Shown: positions 11,089 to 21,133 of the stretch, one piece after another
Layout: every line of letters begins with the position of its first letter
How positions within the stretch are numbered: position 1 is the stretch's first letter
Position numbers and translations under genes: made by a program
The notes under the pieces: generated by a model
The model's input: the letters and a program-made list of their open reading frames with translations, nothing else
Database searches by the model: none
Told to the model about the DNA's origin: nothing
Source of the DNA: Kryptolebias marmoratus
Lineage: Eukaryota; Chordata; Actinopteri; Cyprinodontiformes; Rivulidae
NCBI RefSeq assembly: GCF_001649575.2
Contig: NC_051442.1
Location: 25,943,435 to 26,007,434, forward strand
DNA: 64,000 bases
Direction of reading: 5' to 3'

Positions 11089-11446
11089 TTATTCATGAGT
11101 TCCAGAAACGCAATTCAGTCTGCGGTCCTGTAAAAGGATTGCATCCAACTTGCGATTCAGCTCCCGTAACCACACAGTTTGATTGTTGATCACCGAACCC
11201 ATCAAACGAATTTGACGATATGTCAGGTAACTGCCTAATCCAAACAGCAGAAATCCTGGTATCAAAAATCCAAATATGTAAAGATCTTCTACGTCTTCCA
11301 CAGACAGACTCGATAGACAAACAGGATTCCAAAGTTTGCAGGAATCCAATGTGTATCCAGCGAAGAATGTCTTCTCAGGGCAAGCTGGCTCTCCTTTGGT
11401 CAGCCTTCCCGTTGAGAAAATTTGATCAATTGCATTGAGAGATCAG
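11089..11446 (-). CDS. Unrecognised ORF with a single membrane segment
   Basis: On the minus strand the frame is open from about 11446 to a stop at 11089, about 118 codons without an obvious ATG start. Four Cys lie in the N-terminal half. They are followed by an acidic stretch (SVEDVEDLY), a hydrophobic segment of about 20 residues (IFGFLIPGFLLFGLGSYLTY), then a polar, charged tail (RQIRLMG, WLRELNRKLDAILLQDRRLN). That looks like a type I membrane tail with a short amphipathic helix. It sits among LTR-like sequences, so an envelope-like TE protein is possible. I do not recognise it, and it may be a fragment. Confidence 0.35.
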
Positions 11447-11499
11447 CTGACCAAATCCATGGTTCAAAAAAAATTTTTTTTTCGGAGAATATTCAAAGA

Positions 11500-12152
11500 G
11501 AGGCTCTGTAGAAGAGAGGACAGAGAGGCAGAGAGAGAGAGAGAGGGGAGGGGGGGCGGTTCAGAAGACAGAGAGACAAAGAGTAAAGAAACACCTCTGC
11601 CTTCCACCAGGAGCAGAGAGAGTACAATTATAATTAACACCTTTGTTTGTCTTTGGAGCCGAGAGGTCTGGTAAAGGGGGTGTAACTCTTGTTATAGAGT
11701 CAACAACAGCAATGAGTTTATGGCTATTGTAGGGGTCCTCGGAAGGGGGACTTCCTAGTATGTGGCTCCTTTTGGTCTGATAAAATCAACAGAGGCCTCT
11801 GGGTTTCTTCTCAAAACACTGGTGGTTTAGTTTAGGTGAAATAGTCCATTTTTGCATTAGGCTGTTAATGCAAAAAAAATTCAAACTCTGATGTATGACC
11901 CTACTTAGGGCTCTGGGGTGTAGGAAGCAGTTATCTGATCCCTACCCCCATTTGGAGACCCTTCCTCATCCTATGGAAAGTTATGGGGTGTGTAGAGCTG
12001 AGTATTTGGGGGGGGGGGGGGGGGGTTGTTCATTTATCAGACTCACTCTGCTGACTCACCTCAGCTCATTGATTCTCAGCTATATAGCTTAAATAAATTA
12101 TCCTAAGACAAAACTCTTTGCTGTCCTCTTTGTTAAAAAAGATTCCATAACA
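11500..12152 (+). mobile_element. LTR-like region with purine-rich tract and poly-G run
   Basis: 11500-11560 is a GAGA-rich purine tract, like a polypurine region. 11530-11620 shares about 75 bp with the complement of 30045-30123. 12008-12025 is an 18-nt G run. Near 12082-12100 the sequence CTATATAGCTTAAATAAAT combines a TATA-like box and AATAAA, and the segment ends CCATAACA. This fits an LTR, but no TSD was found. Confidence 0.4.
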
Positions 12153-12164
12153 GCACCATCAGAG

Positions 12165-12350
12165 AATGAGGCTTTGTCAAGACTTCAGATGGTTTCCAGA
12201 GGTTACAAGAGAACAACCTTAAACTAGCTCTCAAAACTGCCATCTGATGCGGAAATAGGTCAGTTTTCTGGGACATCTCATTGATGGCAACGGCATATCT
12301 GTGGACCCGGACAGAGTAGAGGTGATCACCAAAATGTCAACTGGTGGACA
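12165..12350 (+). pseudogene. Gypsy RT connection-region remnant
   Basis: In shifting frames the plus strand gives NNLKLAL, then a phrase like FLGHLIDGNGISVDPDRVEVI. That is the segment just after the RT active site in gypsy pol. It has frameshifts and is truncated. Confidence 0.55.
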
Positions 12351-12899
12351 GCAGTTTCCCAGAACACCAACTGGAAAAGGAGCTGAGGGGTAGGGAACCC
12401 CCGCTTACCCCCACTCCTTCAGCACCTACTGGGAGTCAAGATTCTTTATCAGAGGCCTTGTCTCATCACGGCCAGGGCAGCTCATCAGAAATTTTGTGAC
12501 CTGTATTGTGTTTCTTAACTTTAGTGAGAAAATGGATTGTCAAATTTCGCTAGATACTTCTCTCGTGAGCGCCCAAAAAGCATGTTTCACGCATAAAATG
12601 AACGACCAAGTTCTGCTAGCTACTTCTCTTCTTAGCGCCCACAAAGCAAACAGTACTTCATCTAACCCACTTGGCTCTGACTCTCCAGAGCAACCGCCAC
12701 TCTGCAAATCTGAGGTATGAGATTCATGAACTATTGTGGAAGAAAATGCTGTTTACCAAATGTGGAAGAGAACTGCAGAGTTTAACTGTCAGCCAGGATC
12801 TTGTTGAAAGAGTGTCAAGTTGTTATTACCAATGACTTTCCAGAACAGTACTTAGGAAGGACATGTTAGAAGAGGTTGTTAATAATGTTAAGACAAGTC
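12351..12899. other. Unassigned
   Basis: An open stretch at 12496-12720 contains an imperfect tandem duplication (GCTAGATACTTCTCT against GCTAGCTACTTCTCT, about 66 bp apart). No domain was recognised. Confidence 0.35.
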
Positions 12900-13149
12900 C
12901 TAGAAAACAGTGTGTTTGTTCTGGGTCGACTTGACCTAGCTGCATGGGCTGGTTTCCTGTAAGTGAAGTAGGAGTTATGTAAACGTCTGACCAATCACAA
13001 ACTGGTCTGAAATATGTAATACACACTAATGTATTCTGTCTGTTTAAATACGCCCCAGTCTCAAAGATACTTTGGGATTTTCTGTGGTATTTCTGAAGAT
13101 GATAGGTTGTGACAATAAAGATCCGCCGTGTTCTGGCAAAAGAGAGAGG
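12900..13149 (+). mobile_element. LTR-like promoter region (TTTAAATACGCC family)
   Basis: It contains TTTAAATACGCC then GTCTCAAAG near 13045-13065 and AATAAAG at 13112, as in an LTR U3-R-U5. The sequence 32900-33093 has the same order (AGGAAACACAC, then TATAAATACGCC, then GTCTCAAAG), so the two are relatives. No TSD was found. Confidence 0.5.
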
Positions 13150-13835
13150 TAGTGGTTGCTCATTCATTTCTGTGTAAGAACCGCCTTTAAAACCTACACT
13201 ATCTGCCACCAAGTCACTTAAACTGGCTCTGCTAAATATAAGATCACTACCAGCAAAAGGACTATTAGTTAATGACTTCATCACTGAGCATAATAATGAT
13301 GTTATGTTCCTAACAGAAATCTGGTTGAATGACAATAATGAATCACCTGTACTAATTGAATCAGCGCCTCCTAACTACATTTTTTTAAGTGAGAATAGAA
13401 AAAACAAACGAGGAGTGGAGATTGGGAGTCAAAGTGGAGGCATTTCTTGAGGACAGTCTCTGGTTAATGGGGCCTCTGTTTCTTTGTCAATCTGAAAGAA
13501 TGGCCGGTTGGGTGTGGTGATGGACTCAGACCTGAACCTTCAGAGCCACATAAAGACAGTTACAAAGTCGGTCTTCTATCACCTGAAGAACATTTCTAGA
13601 ATTAAAAGACAAATGTCCCAACAAGATCTAGAGAAACTCATTCACATATTTTTCTTTAGTTGCATTGATTACTGCACCAGTGTCTTCACAGGTCTGCCTA
13701 AAAAAATCAATCCGACAGCTGTGGCTCGTGTTCTCATTAAAACCAGGAAAATAGAGCACATCACCCTACTTCTAAAATCCTTACTCTGGCCTTGTAGCTC
13801 ATTTCAGGAGGCTGATGGCACGCTCCACAGTTGAG
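13150..13835 (+). pseudogene. Internally deleted CR1/L2-type LINE
   Basis: 13215-13385 encodes the beginning of an apurinic-type endonuclease domain (LLNIRSLPAKGLLVNDF, then VMFLTEIWLND). Around 13440-13500 the sequence jumps to the RT C-terminal region: GVVMDSDLNLQSHIKTVTKS, then KNISRIKRQMS, then FSCIDYCTSVFTGLPKK. Most of the endonuclease and the whole RT palm are absent. The second half resembles 20514-20640. Confidence 0.75.
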
Positions 13836-14420
13836 TGTGCACGGGTGTGAGTGATGCTAAAGTGCGCCTCTGCACTCTGGGGGTTTGGAAATGGAGTTAG
13901 CAGCTAGTGCCTGAGGAGGTAGCCACTGACCTCTGTAGGTTTTAGTGGAATAGTACATCACGCCCTAATAGTTAGAATTTCACAAAATAGTTTTTCATGG
14001 ACTCACCACCTATAGCCCCTGCCTGCAGTCTCTTGCCTACACTGCTTTGCACCAGGATAAAAGAGTCATGTGTTGAGCCAGGCCAGCGGTCCACTACATT
14101 TGTCGGGTGCATGTTGGAGTCACATATGACTTGCACATTATTACAATGCACATGCTTTCTATTTATATACACAAACTCATTGTCATATTCATACAGTCAA
14201 TTGTGCCAATCATATTTGGAAAATTGGACATTGCTGCAAACTGCCTTTTAATGTTGGCCTATTCTGCCACATTGTAAGGAAATTTGATGTATTGACTGGT
14301 CATGTTAACAAAGCCATCCAGGACGGCAGGCATTACTGCGCTCAGCGCTGGCTGAACTATGATTAACTTCACACAATTATGTTGTTCCTTAAAATGGCTT
14401 CAGGCATAAAGTTATTTATT
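13836..14420 (-). pseudogene. PIF/Harbinger remnant: transposase and Myb-like gene in convergent order
   Basis: 14420-13972 on the minus strand encodes part of a HARBI1-like DDE transposase: FPNMIGTID, then NVQVICDSNM, then NVVDRWPGSTHDSFI, then SVGKRLQAG. 13836-13930 on the plus strand resembles the tail of the Myb-like ORF at 36595-36680 (GTGCACGGGTGTGAG, then CTCTGGGGGTTTGGAAA). Harbinger elements carry both genes, so this is a collapsed copy. Stops and indels are present, and the termini are not visible. Confidence 0.7.
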
Positions 14421-14540
14421 TCATTAATTCAAACACATTCCTGTCTGCTAATTCCAGATGGTAATGGCCAGTTGCTGGGAACCTCAGGGAGGTTAACACT
14501 TGTAACTGGACAGGGATTGCGTGGTTTCAGCGGGTTGGTC

Positions 14541-15308
14541 TGTCAGGATTCAGACTGTACCCAAGTGAGCAGCTCAGCAACAGACAGACGCGGAAACCAG
14601 AACGTAACAGTAAGTGAATTTATTTACAGTGAACAGATATATACAGGTGGGAACTGGAGCCAGGACCTGAGGAGTAGAGAATGTCGTGAGTAAGGAGTCT
14701 GTAAGGAGAGGAGCAGCAGGTATGGCGCAGATAATCTTTCCAGTGTTTGTTCTTACAGTACAGGTGTGAGTCCAGAACACGGAGGAGAAGACGAGGTAAG
14801 TCCTTTCACAGCGAAGGTCCGGTGGAGGTTCCAGTGAGCTGCAGTTAAGGTGAGGTGAGTCTTTTCTGAATGAAGGTATGGTGGTGATTCAGAAGGCGGC
14901 AGGTAGGTTTCGTGATCCCAGGTGGCAGCAGGAGCAGGAACAGGCAGGTACAGTTGTGCAGGTGAGTACTTAACTTAACAGCGGGGAACTTGGATGCAGA
15001 CCAGACTGGTTCCAGATGGACAGGTAATCCTGAACACAGGTTTGTGGTACAAAAACAAGAACTAAAGTCACAACAAGGAGTTTACAAAAACAGCGACGGT
15101 CCTCAGAGGCTCTGCACTTTACCGCATGGCAAACAATGCTCCAGCGCTGGTCTGGTTCCCACTGCAGCCTTAAGTACTCCTCCAGTTCTGATCAGCCTGA
15201 TCCATTACAGGTGTGAGAGGAGTGGTGACGAGGCGTCAATCATCTGCCCAGGAAACGCCCACCAGGAAGCACTCACACATACACACACAAAAACCACCAA
15301 TCACCACA
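14541..15308 (-). mobile_element. Solo gypsy LTR (768 bp), perfect TSD TGGTC
   Basis: Plus-strand ends are TGTCAGGATT and AATCACCACA, the complements of the TGTGGTGAT..TCCTGACA termini of this LTR family. TGGTC occurs at 14536-14540 and 15309-15313. TTTATTTACAGTG near 14620 is the reversed polyadenylation region, and CTTAAGTA near 15172 is the reversed promoter-like box. No internal sequence is attached. Confidence 0.93.
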
Positions 15309-15366
15309 TGGTCTTTCCAATATCGGACCCAGTTCAGCACATTGATCCAAGAGTAAAGCTCTAGGG

Positions 15367-15582
15367 CAGAGGTGTCAAACTCCAGGCCTCAAGGGTCACT
15401 GTCCTAAAAGTTTTAGTTGTTTCCTGCCCCAACACACCTGATTCAAATGGATTAATTACCTCCTCACCAAATCATCAAGTTTTCCAGACGCATGTCCATA
15501 AATCATATATTTAAATCAAGTGTTTTAAAGAAAGAACATGTGAAGGAGATTGTCCCCCAAGGAACGGAGTTTGACATCTGTG
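15367..15582. mobile_element. Short hAT MITE (216 bp), perfect 8-bp TSD CTCTAGGG
   Basis: Termini CAGAGGTGTCAAACTCC and GGAGTTTGACATCTGTG are inverted copies. CTCTAGGG flanks both sides (15359-15366 and 15583-15590). The ends resemble those of the 1052-1606 element, with a different interior. No ORF is present. Confidence 0.93.
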
Positions 15583-15590
15583 CTCTAGGG

Positions 15591-17992
15591 AGTCTAAATC
15601 ATCTTATAAGCCAGTCATCATCAGGGGCCAGATAATCTTGGTGATCCCTGAAAACGCGTTCCTTCCTGATTCTCCCATTTACAACGTCTTCCAGCAGGGC
15701 CAATGCATCCATTGCGCAGCATTACGCACAGGCATCACAACAGTATTTAAATGTTTACAGCAATTAGTGTGAATGTCTCACACCTCATCACGATTTATTC
15801 CTTAATCTGTGGTAAATAAAATAAATAAAATAAAACTGTGGTATGTCTCATCCTGGTGATCATCAACGAGAGAAATGTGATGTAGGAAAATGTTTAAATA
15901 ATATTGTGTAGACTTTATTTCAGGATTGAGGCTCCCTCATAGACCTTTTTGTTTGTTTGAAAGGTCTTCATGTGTAGTTATGGCTCACCAGTGCAAGCAT
16001 ATATCACACTGCATTTTTGAATGCTTATGATAAAGACAATATATGGTTAAAGTTTGATGTGTAATTAAAGGCTGAGGGAATGATGATGAAGTGTGGCTTT
16101 AATTCCCCACCTGACCAGCTGTGTCGCCATTTCCGTCCTGTCTCCAAAACAAGCATATATGGTACGCATGGCTCAGAGTTTACTTGAGGAACCACACATT
16201 TTCCCACCAAGTTTGTGTTTTATAGATCACAACCTTTGCGTGGAAAGTGGCATACACCAGTTTCAGGCCCCATTTTGTGCATATGCCAGCTCCATAAATA
16301 AGACACCCAGCTCTGTGCAACCCAGAAAAGAAAAGTAGGTGAAGAAAATGGATAGATAGATAGATGGATATTTAATTATGGGAGTTTTAATTTAATTTTA
16401 TTGAAATTTTTGAAAAAAAAATTTCTTGTCCTTTGTCCACCAAAGTAGAGAAAAAGTAGAGGTATATTAGAAACTTTTACTCAAAGTAAACTTTTAATGG
16501 CTTTGATTTTACTTTTAAATCGATAAGTAAGTTTACTTGTACTTGAGTAAAATTGAGTAACTCAAATATGTTATTTTAGTACTCTTTCAATCTCTGGTGA
16601 AGTCATATGTGTCAGGGTGTACATCCTTACAGATAGAATGCTGGAATGTTCTTCAACATCACAAAGTTTTTCTGATTAATATGAGAGCAGGACCAAACCA
16701 CAGATGTTTAGCTTCAACATCATGAAGATCCTCTGATTAATATGAGAGCAGGACCAAACCACACTCAGATGTCCAGATGTACTCTCAGACAGTCTTACAC
16801 TGAATACTGAATGAATGTTGCCTTCCATTTATGTCATTTTTACATTTCCAAACTGATTCATAATTTACATTTTCTTCCATGACATTGTGTCATTATGTCT
16901 TCTTGTTAACCTAATTGCTTTTCTATGTGCAAACAGGAGGAGCTGCTGTGAATAAAATCCTTAGAACAAAAACAGAAACTCAGTGACACTAAGAAGAATT
17001 TCAGCAAAATTCTAAATAAAGTTTCCACAAGGGAAATAAATATTCAAATGTTGTTTTCGTTTTCTTGTGGAGTTTTCACCAGTTCATCATATTTGTCCAA
17101 ATGTTTGCATAAATTCAATTTAAAATTTGTTCATTTTTAATGGTACAATTCTATAACAGTGTCATAAAAAACATAGCCCCCCTGCCATAAGTGTTGCCTG
17201 AGTGCCAAGGTGAGGCTCAACAGATTTACTTTCACAAGCGGAGTGTTACTGCTTTTGCTGTGATATTCCACTTGAATTATGTATAAAACTTTATTAGAAA
17301 TTGTTTTGGGTTTATTTCAAATGTAATGGACACAAAGACAGAAAAGAAAAGAGAGAAAAAAGGGGGATAGGTGGGGGAAAGGGTTTAAAGGAAATGAAGT
17401 AGATAAGAATAGAGGAGAAAAAGGAGCTTAGAGAGAATTCAAGTCAACACCCCAGAAGTCCGCCTCCACACCTGCAGAAAGAAAAACAAACAAAAAAGAA
17501 GTAACAAAACAAATCCGACAAACCATAGCAACCATCAACATATGCATATATAACAATAACAATTACAGCATAAATGAAAAGTATGTGGTACAAGTTAATT
17601 CAAGATTTATTAAGTGGCAGCCACGGTCCAATGAACAATGTATGTGAAAAAACACATAAATCCAAACACCTTTTGTCAGGTATTCTTCAAACTATTTGAC
17701 CGTAGAAACCACACAGAGAGCAGTACTTAGTTTCTTTAAAGCTTTTGCAAAAGGAGAATTGGCTGTTTAGGGCTCGTATTTATTCAGAAGTGGGTGGGAG
17801 CACAGTTCAACTGGTTCAAACAAAGTTTAGGCCTTCAACAAACGAATCCTCTTTTCATGTTTGTGAGTGATAAGACATCAATTGGAACATCTGTTGGGGT
17901 GAGAACAGGTCCTGCCTTCATCCCTGGGGCTTGTTATCCCCATGTTAGCTTGTATGCATATGTGACGAGCAACACTATGTGAAACACATCAA
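15591..17992. other. Largely unassigned; MITE-like and tandem segments inside
   Basis: 16437-16575 is rich in TACTTGAGTAAAA-type words, like 8225-8346. 16669-16762 holds two copies, 62 bp apart, of a 32-bp segment starting TCTGATTAATATGAG. 17335-17445 is a purine-rich stretch (A/G on the plus strand). No coding or RNA feature was recognised. Confidence 0.4.
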
Positions 17993-18054
17993 AGAACTGT
18001 GGTGATCTGTGATTTCATTTCAGATGGTCGCTATTTTTTGCTCGTTTTCATTTT

Positions 18055-18642
18055 GTTATTACTTACAGACCTGGATCCAAAAATGTCAAGCCCGACGCAC
18101 TTTCTCGACAGTTCTCTGATTCCAACACACCTAAGACGGACGTCAATGTGCTCGGCCCTACCTGGATCGGTTACCTGGAACATCGAGAACACTATCGCTT
18201 TGGCCCAGCAGGCAGAGCCAGATCCAGGGACCGGCCCTCTAGGAAAGAAGTTTGTACCTAAAGCCATCATCAGTAAGGTATTAGACTGGATACACAACCA
18301 CCAATTCACTTGTCATCCCGGTGTTTCTCGAATGTTGTTTTTTGCTAAGAGGTATTTTTGGTGGCCGACCATGGTTCCTGACATTAAGGAGTATGTTTCA
18401 GCCTGTTCTGTTTGAGCCAGAAATAAGACCAACACCAACCTCCTGCCGGTCTTCTCCAACCATTACCCACTCCTGCTAGACCCTGGTCACATATTGCGTT
18501 AGACTTCATAACCAGACTTCCACCTTCTGAAGGCAACACCGTCATATTAAACATCATAGACCGATTCTCCAAAGCAGCTCACTTCATTCCACTAGTCAAG
18601 CTTCCGTCAGCCTTTGAAACAGCTCAACTCCTGGTTACTCAC
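18055..18642 (+). pseudogene. Integrase N-terminal part of the gypsy copy, broken
   Basis: This encodes the HHCC zinc finger (TCHPGVSRMLFFAKRYFWWP, ending KEYVSACSV) and the first catalytic Asp region. Three breaks are visible: a frame change near 18150; a TGA at 18413-18415 exactly where the last zinc-binding Cys is expected; and a one-base deletion near 18440 that moves the rest into the frame used downstream. The remainder ([12 protein letters not shown] near 18560) is well preserved in that new frame. Confidence 0.8.
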
Positions 18643-19575
18643 GTGTTCCGACTTCATGGTATTCCACTCGACATTGTTTCAGACCGCGGGCCACAGTTCA
18701 TCTCCCATGTTTGGAAGGCTTTTTGTAACGCTCTGGGAGCTCAGGTTAGCCTTTCCTCAGGTTATCATCCTCAGACCAATGGCCAAACAGAAAGGTGTAA
18801 CCAGGAGTTGGAAGCGGCTCTCCGGTGTGTCATAAACCACAACCCTTCTTCATGGTGTAAGCAGTTACCATGGGTAGAATACGCCCACAATGGTCACACA
18901 TCCTCGGCCACAGGTTACTCACCCTTTGAAGCCTCGTTAGGATACAATCCACCTCTTTTTCCTCATCAGGAGACCGAGATTCTGGTCACATCGGTTCAGG
19001 CCCATATTCGACGTTGCCACAAGATCTGGAGAGAGACCGAGGCCGCTTTACTGAGGACAGCTGCACAAAATAAGAGGTTTGCCAATAGACAACGGTCAGT
19101 GGGACCGAAGTATCAGGTGGGACAGAAGGTTTGGTTATCTACCAGAGATATTACCTTAAAAGACACACCGAGAAAGTTGGCACCTAGATTTATTGGTCCC
19201 TATACAATTGAAAGAATCATTAATCCAACCGCAGTTAGACTCCACCTACCACCATCCCTGAGGATCCACTCATCATTCCACATTTCCCAGATAAAACCAG
19301 TGACTGAAAGCAATCTGTGCCCTCCATCCAACCTCCCCCCACCCACCCGGATCATCGATGATCAGCCAGCTTACACGGTCAACCGGATTTTGGACGTTCG
19401 TCGCCAGGGACGAGGACTGCAGTACCTGGTGGACTGGGAGGGTTACGGTCCAGAGAAGCGGTCGTGGATTCGGACTTCTTTCATCCTCAATCCAAGGTTG
19501 ATCACCACTTTCTACAGAAACCATCCAGAAAAAAGACGCCTGGAGGCGATTCTTGAGGAGGGGGTACTGTGGTGA
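18643..19575 (+). pseudogene. Integrase core C-terminal half, GPY/F and chromodomain (open, 310 codons)
   Basis: This is a continuous open frame, but only the C-terminal part of pol. Near the start is [10 protein letters not shown] with the second catalytic Asp, then [20 protein letters not shown] with the catalytic Glu. A GPY/F-type module ([15 protein letters not shown]) lies near codons 185-200. A chromodomain (YTVNRILDV, then [17 protein letters not shown]) lies near codons 245-275. In chromoviruses this module steers integration to marked chromatin. The stop TGA lies 6 bp inside the 3' LTR. Being open does not make it functional, because its N-terminal half is broken. Confidence 0.88.
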
Positions 19576-20251
19576 TCTGTGATTTCTGCACTTCCTGGTG
19601 GGCGTGGCCGGCTCCTCCTGCTGGTGGAGTTGGGTTTTCCCTCTGCACACCTGAAGGAGATGAGGCATCAGATGAGCTGGTGTATTTAAGGCTGTGGTGG
19701 GAACCAGATCAGCGCTGGAGCATTGCTTACTGTGTGGTAAAGTCTCCGAGCCAGCTTAAGTAATCAGTCTGTCAAACTAAGAAATTTACTTACCTGTTTC
19801 TTTTGTGTACTCGTCTTCCCTAGTGAGTTTTCCTGCCTGCCCGAGGATCCAGTCTGGTTCCAGTTCCTTTGCAAAAGCCCAGCTTTGAAGTTGCTCGCTG
19901 ATGTCCTCCTGTCTCCTTCATCTACACTCAACTCTGGAGAGCTCGAACTGCCTGGTGTTTCATCCTGGATACAAATACCAGAAAGTTTTCACCTGGGAAG
20001 TAATCACAGATCCTACATCCGATGCAGAACCTCACCTGACCATTAGTAAGCCTCAAATCACTTGTTTTGTTTTCGCTCGTCTCCAGCCTCGTTATATTAC
20101 TTACCGTTCCTTCTTCCGTGTTTTCAGATCTCAATCCCGTTCCGTCTATTCCCCTGTTCACTGTAAATAAAACCACTTACCTGATATCTGTCTCCTGTAG
20201 TCTGTCTACCACCAAGCTGTTGCGCTCTTCGACATCTCAGAATCCTGACAA
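19568..20251 (+). mobile_element. 3' LTR of the deleted gypsy copy (684 bp)
   Basis: Termini are TGTGGTGATCTG and ATCCTGACA. It contains a TATTTAAG promoter-like box at 19682 and AATAAA near 20166. It is the reference for the solo LTRs at 3682, 5112, 14541 and 48833. Confidence 0.92.
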
Positions 20252-20513
20252 GAACACTTTGTCTGGACAAAGACTGATAACCCTTACAATCTTTAACACC
20301 TGTGTGTGTGTGTGTGTGTGTGGTTGTGAGCCTGCTTGTGTATTTAAGGTTTCTCCTTAAGAATGTTCAATAGCAGGTGTGGGGACCCACAGATCTGCTT
20401 CCCATGACTCAAGGCAGACAAGAAGAAGACCGGACCACCCAACCAACCAAACGTCAGCCACTCCACATCAGAAAAGCGACCCCCCGCGCCCCATCTCAGT
20501 GATGTATCTGCAC
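20252..20513. repeat. (TG)n microsatellite and flank
   Basis: A TG run lies at about 20301-20321. The rest is unassigned. Confidence 0.6.
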
Positions 20514-21133
20514 CCCATTTGTTTATCTTTAGTCGCATTGATTACTGCAACAGTGTCTTCACAGGTCTGACTAATAAATCAATCAAACAGCTGCAGCTGA
20601 TCCAGAATGCTGCTGCTCATGTTTTCACTAAAACTAGGAGTTAGAGCACATAACACCAGTTCTAAAATCCTTACAGTGGCTCCCTGTAGCACAGAGAAAA
20701 GACTTTAAAATACTTCTGCTAGTCTATTAAACACTGAATGGCTTAGCACCACAATACATGAAAGATCTGCTGTTGTTGTATCAACCTTCCAGACCACTCA
20801 GGTCTTCTGGTTCTGGTTTACTCGGCATCCCCAGAACCAGAACCACACATGGAGAAGCAGCATTCAGCTTCTATGCACCACAAATCTGGAACAAACTTTC
20901 AGAAAACTGTAAAATAGCTGACACACTGAGTTCCTTTAAATCAAGGCTAAAACCCCACCTGTGTAGAGTGGCTTTTGAATCATTATTAATGGATGTGTAC
21001 TGGTATCTAATTTGGTGACTGTATGTTGTTGTTTTTGTATATTTTTTATGTCTTTTTAAATTTGTGTTTTTATGATTTAAAGCACTTTGAACTGCCTTGT
21101 GCTGAAATGTTCTATACATATAAACTTGATTGA
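20514..21133 (+). pseudogene. 3' end of a CR1/L2-type LINE with TTGA tail
   Basis: The plus strand encodes the RT C-terminal region: LQLIQNAAAHVFTKTRS-like, then SRPLRSSGSGLLGIPRTRTT, then HGEAAFSFYAPQIWNKLSEN, then FKSRLKPHLCRVAFES. A 3' UTR follows with GCACTTTGAACTGCC, then TATACATATAAACTTGATTG and a short (TTGA)n tail ending at about 21133. It is 5'-truncated with one frameshift or stop near 20640. It adjoins, and probably interrupts or truncates, the gypsy element on its right. Confidence 0.8.

Larger units (their letters stand above)
17998..20251 (+). mobile_element. Chromodomain Ty3/gypsy copy, internally deleted, TSD AGAAC intact
   Basis: AGAAC occurs at 17993-17997 and 20252-20256, so both outer ends are original. 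The left end keeps only the first 19 bp of the LTR (TGTGGTGATCTGTGATTTC) and then jumps into the RNase H/integrase junction. Missing are most of the 5' LTR, the primer-binding site, gag, protease, RT and most of RNase H. What remains is the integrase, the GPY/F module, the chromodomain and a complete 3' LTR (19568-20251). The copy cannot move by itself. Confidence 0.93.

Noticed and set aside
11893..12092. ORF through the poly-G run
   Set aside because: Glycine run from an 18-nt homopolymer inside LTR-like DNA.
12826..13335. 169-codon minus-strand ORF
   Set aside because: It is antisense to an LTR-like segment and LINE endonuclease sequence that explain the DNA on the plus strand, and it has no domain.
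16669..16762. CRISPR-like direct repeat
   Set aside because: Only two copies with no regular array, and the setting is a vertebrate genome; it is a local duplication.
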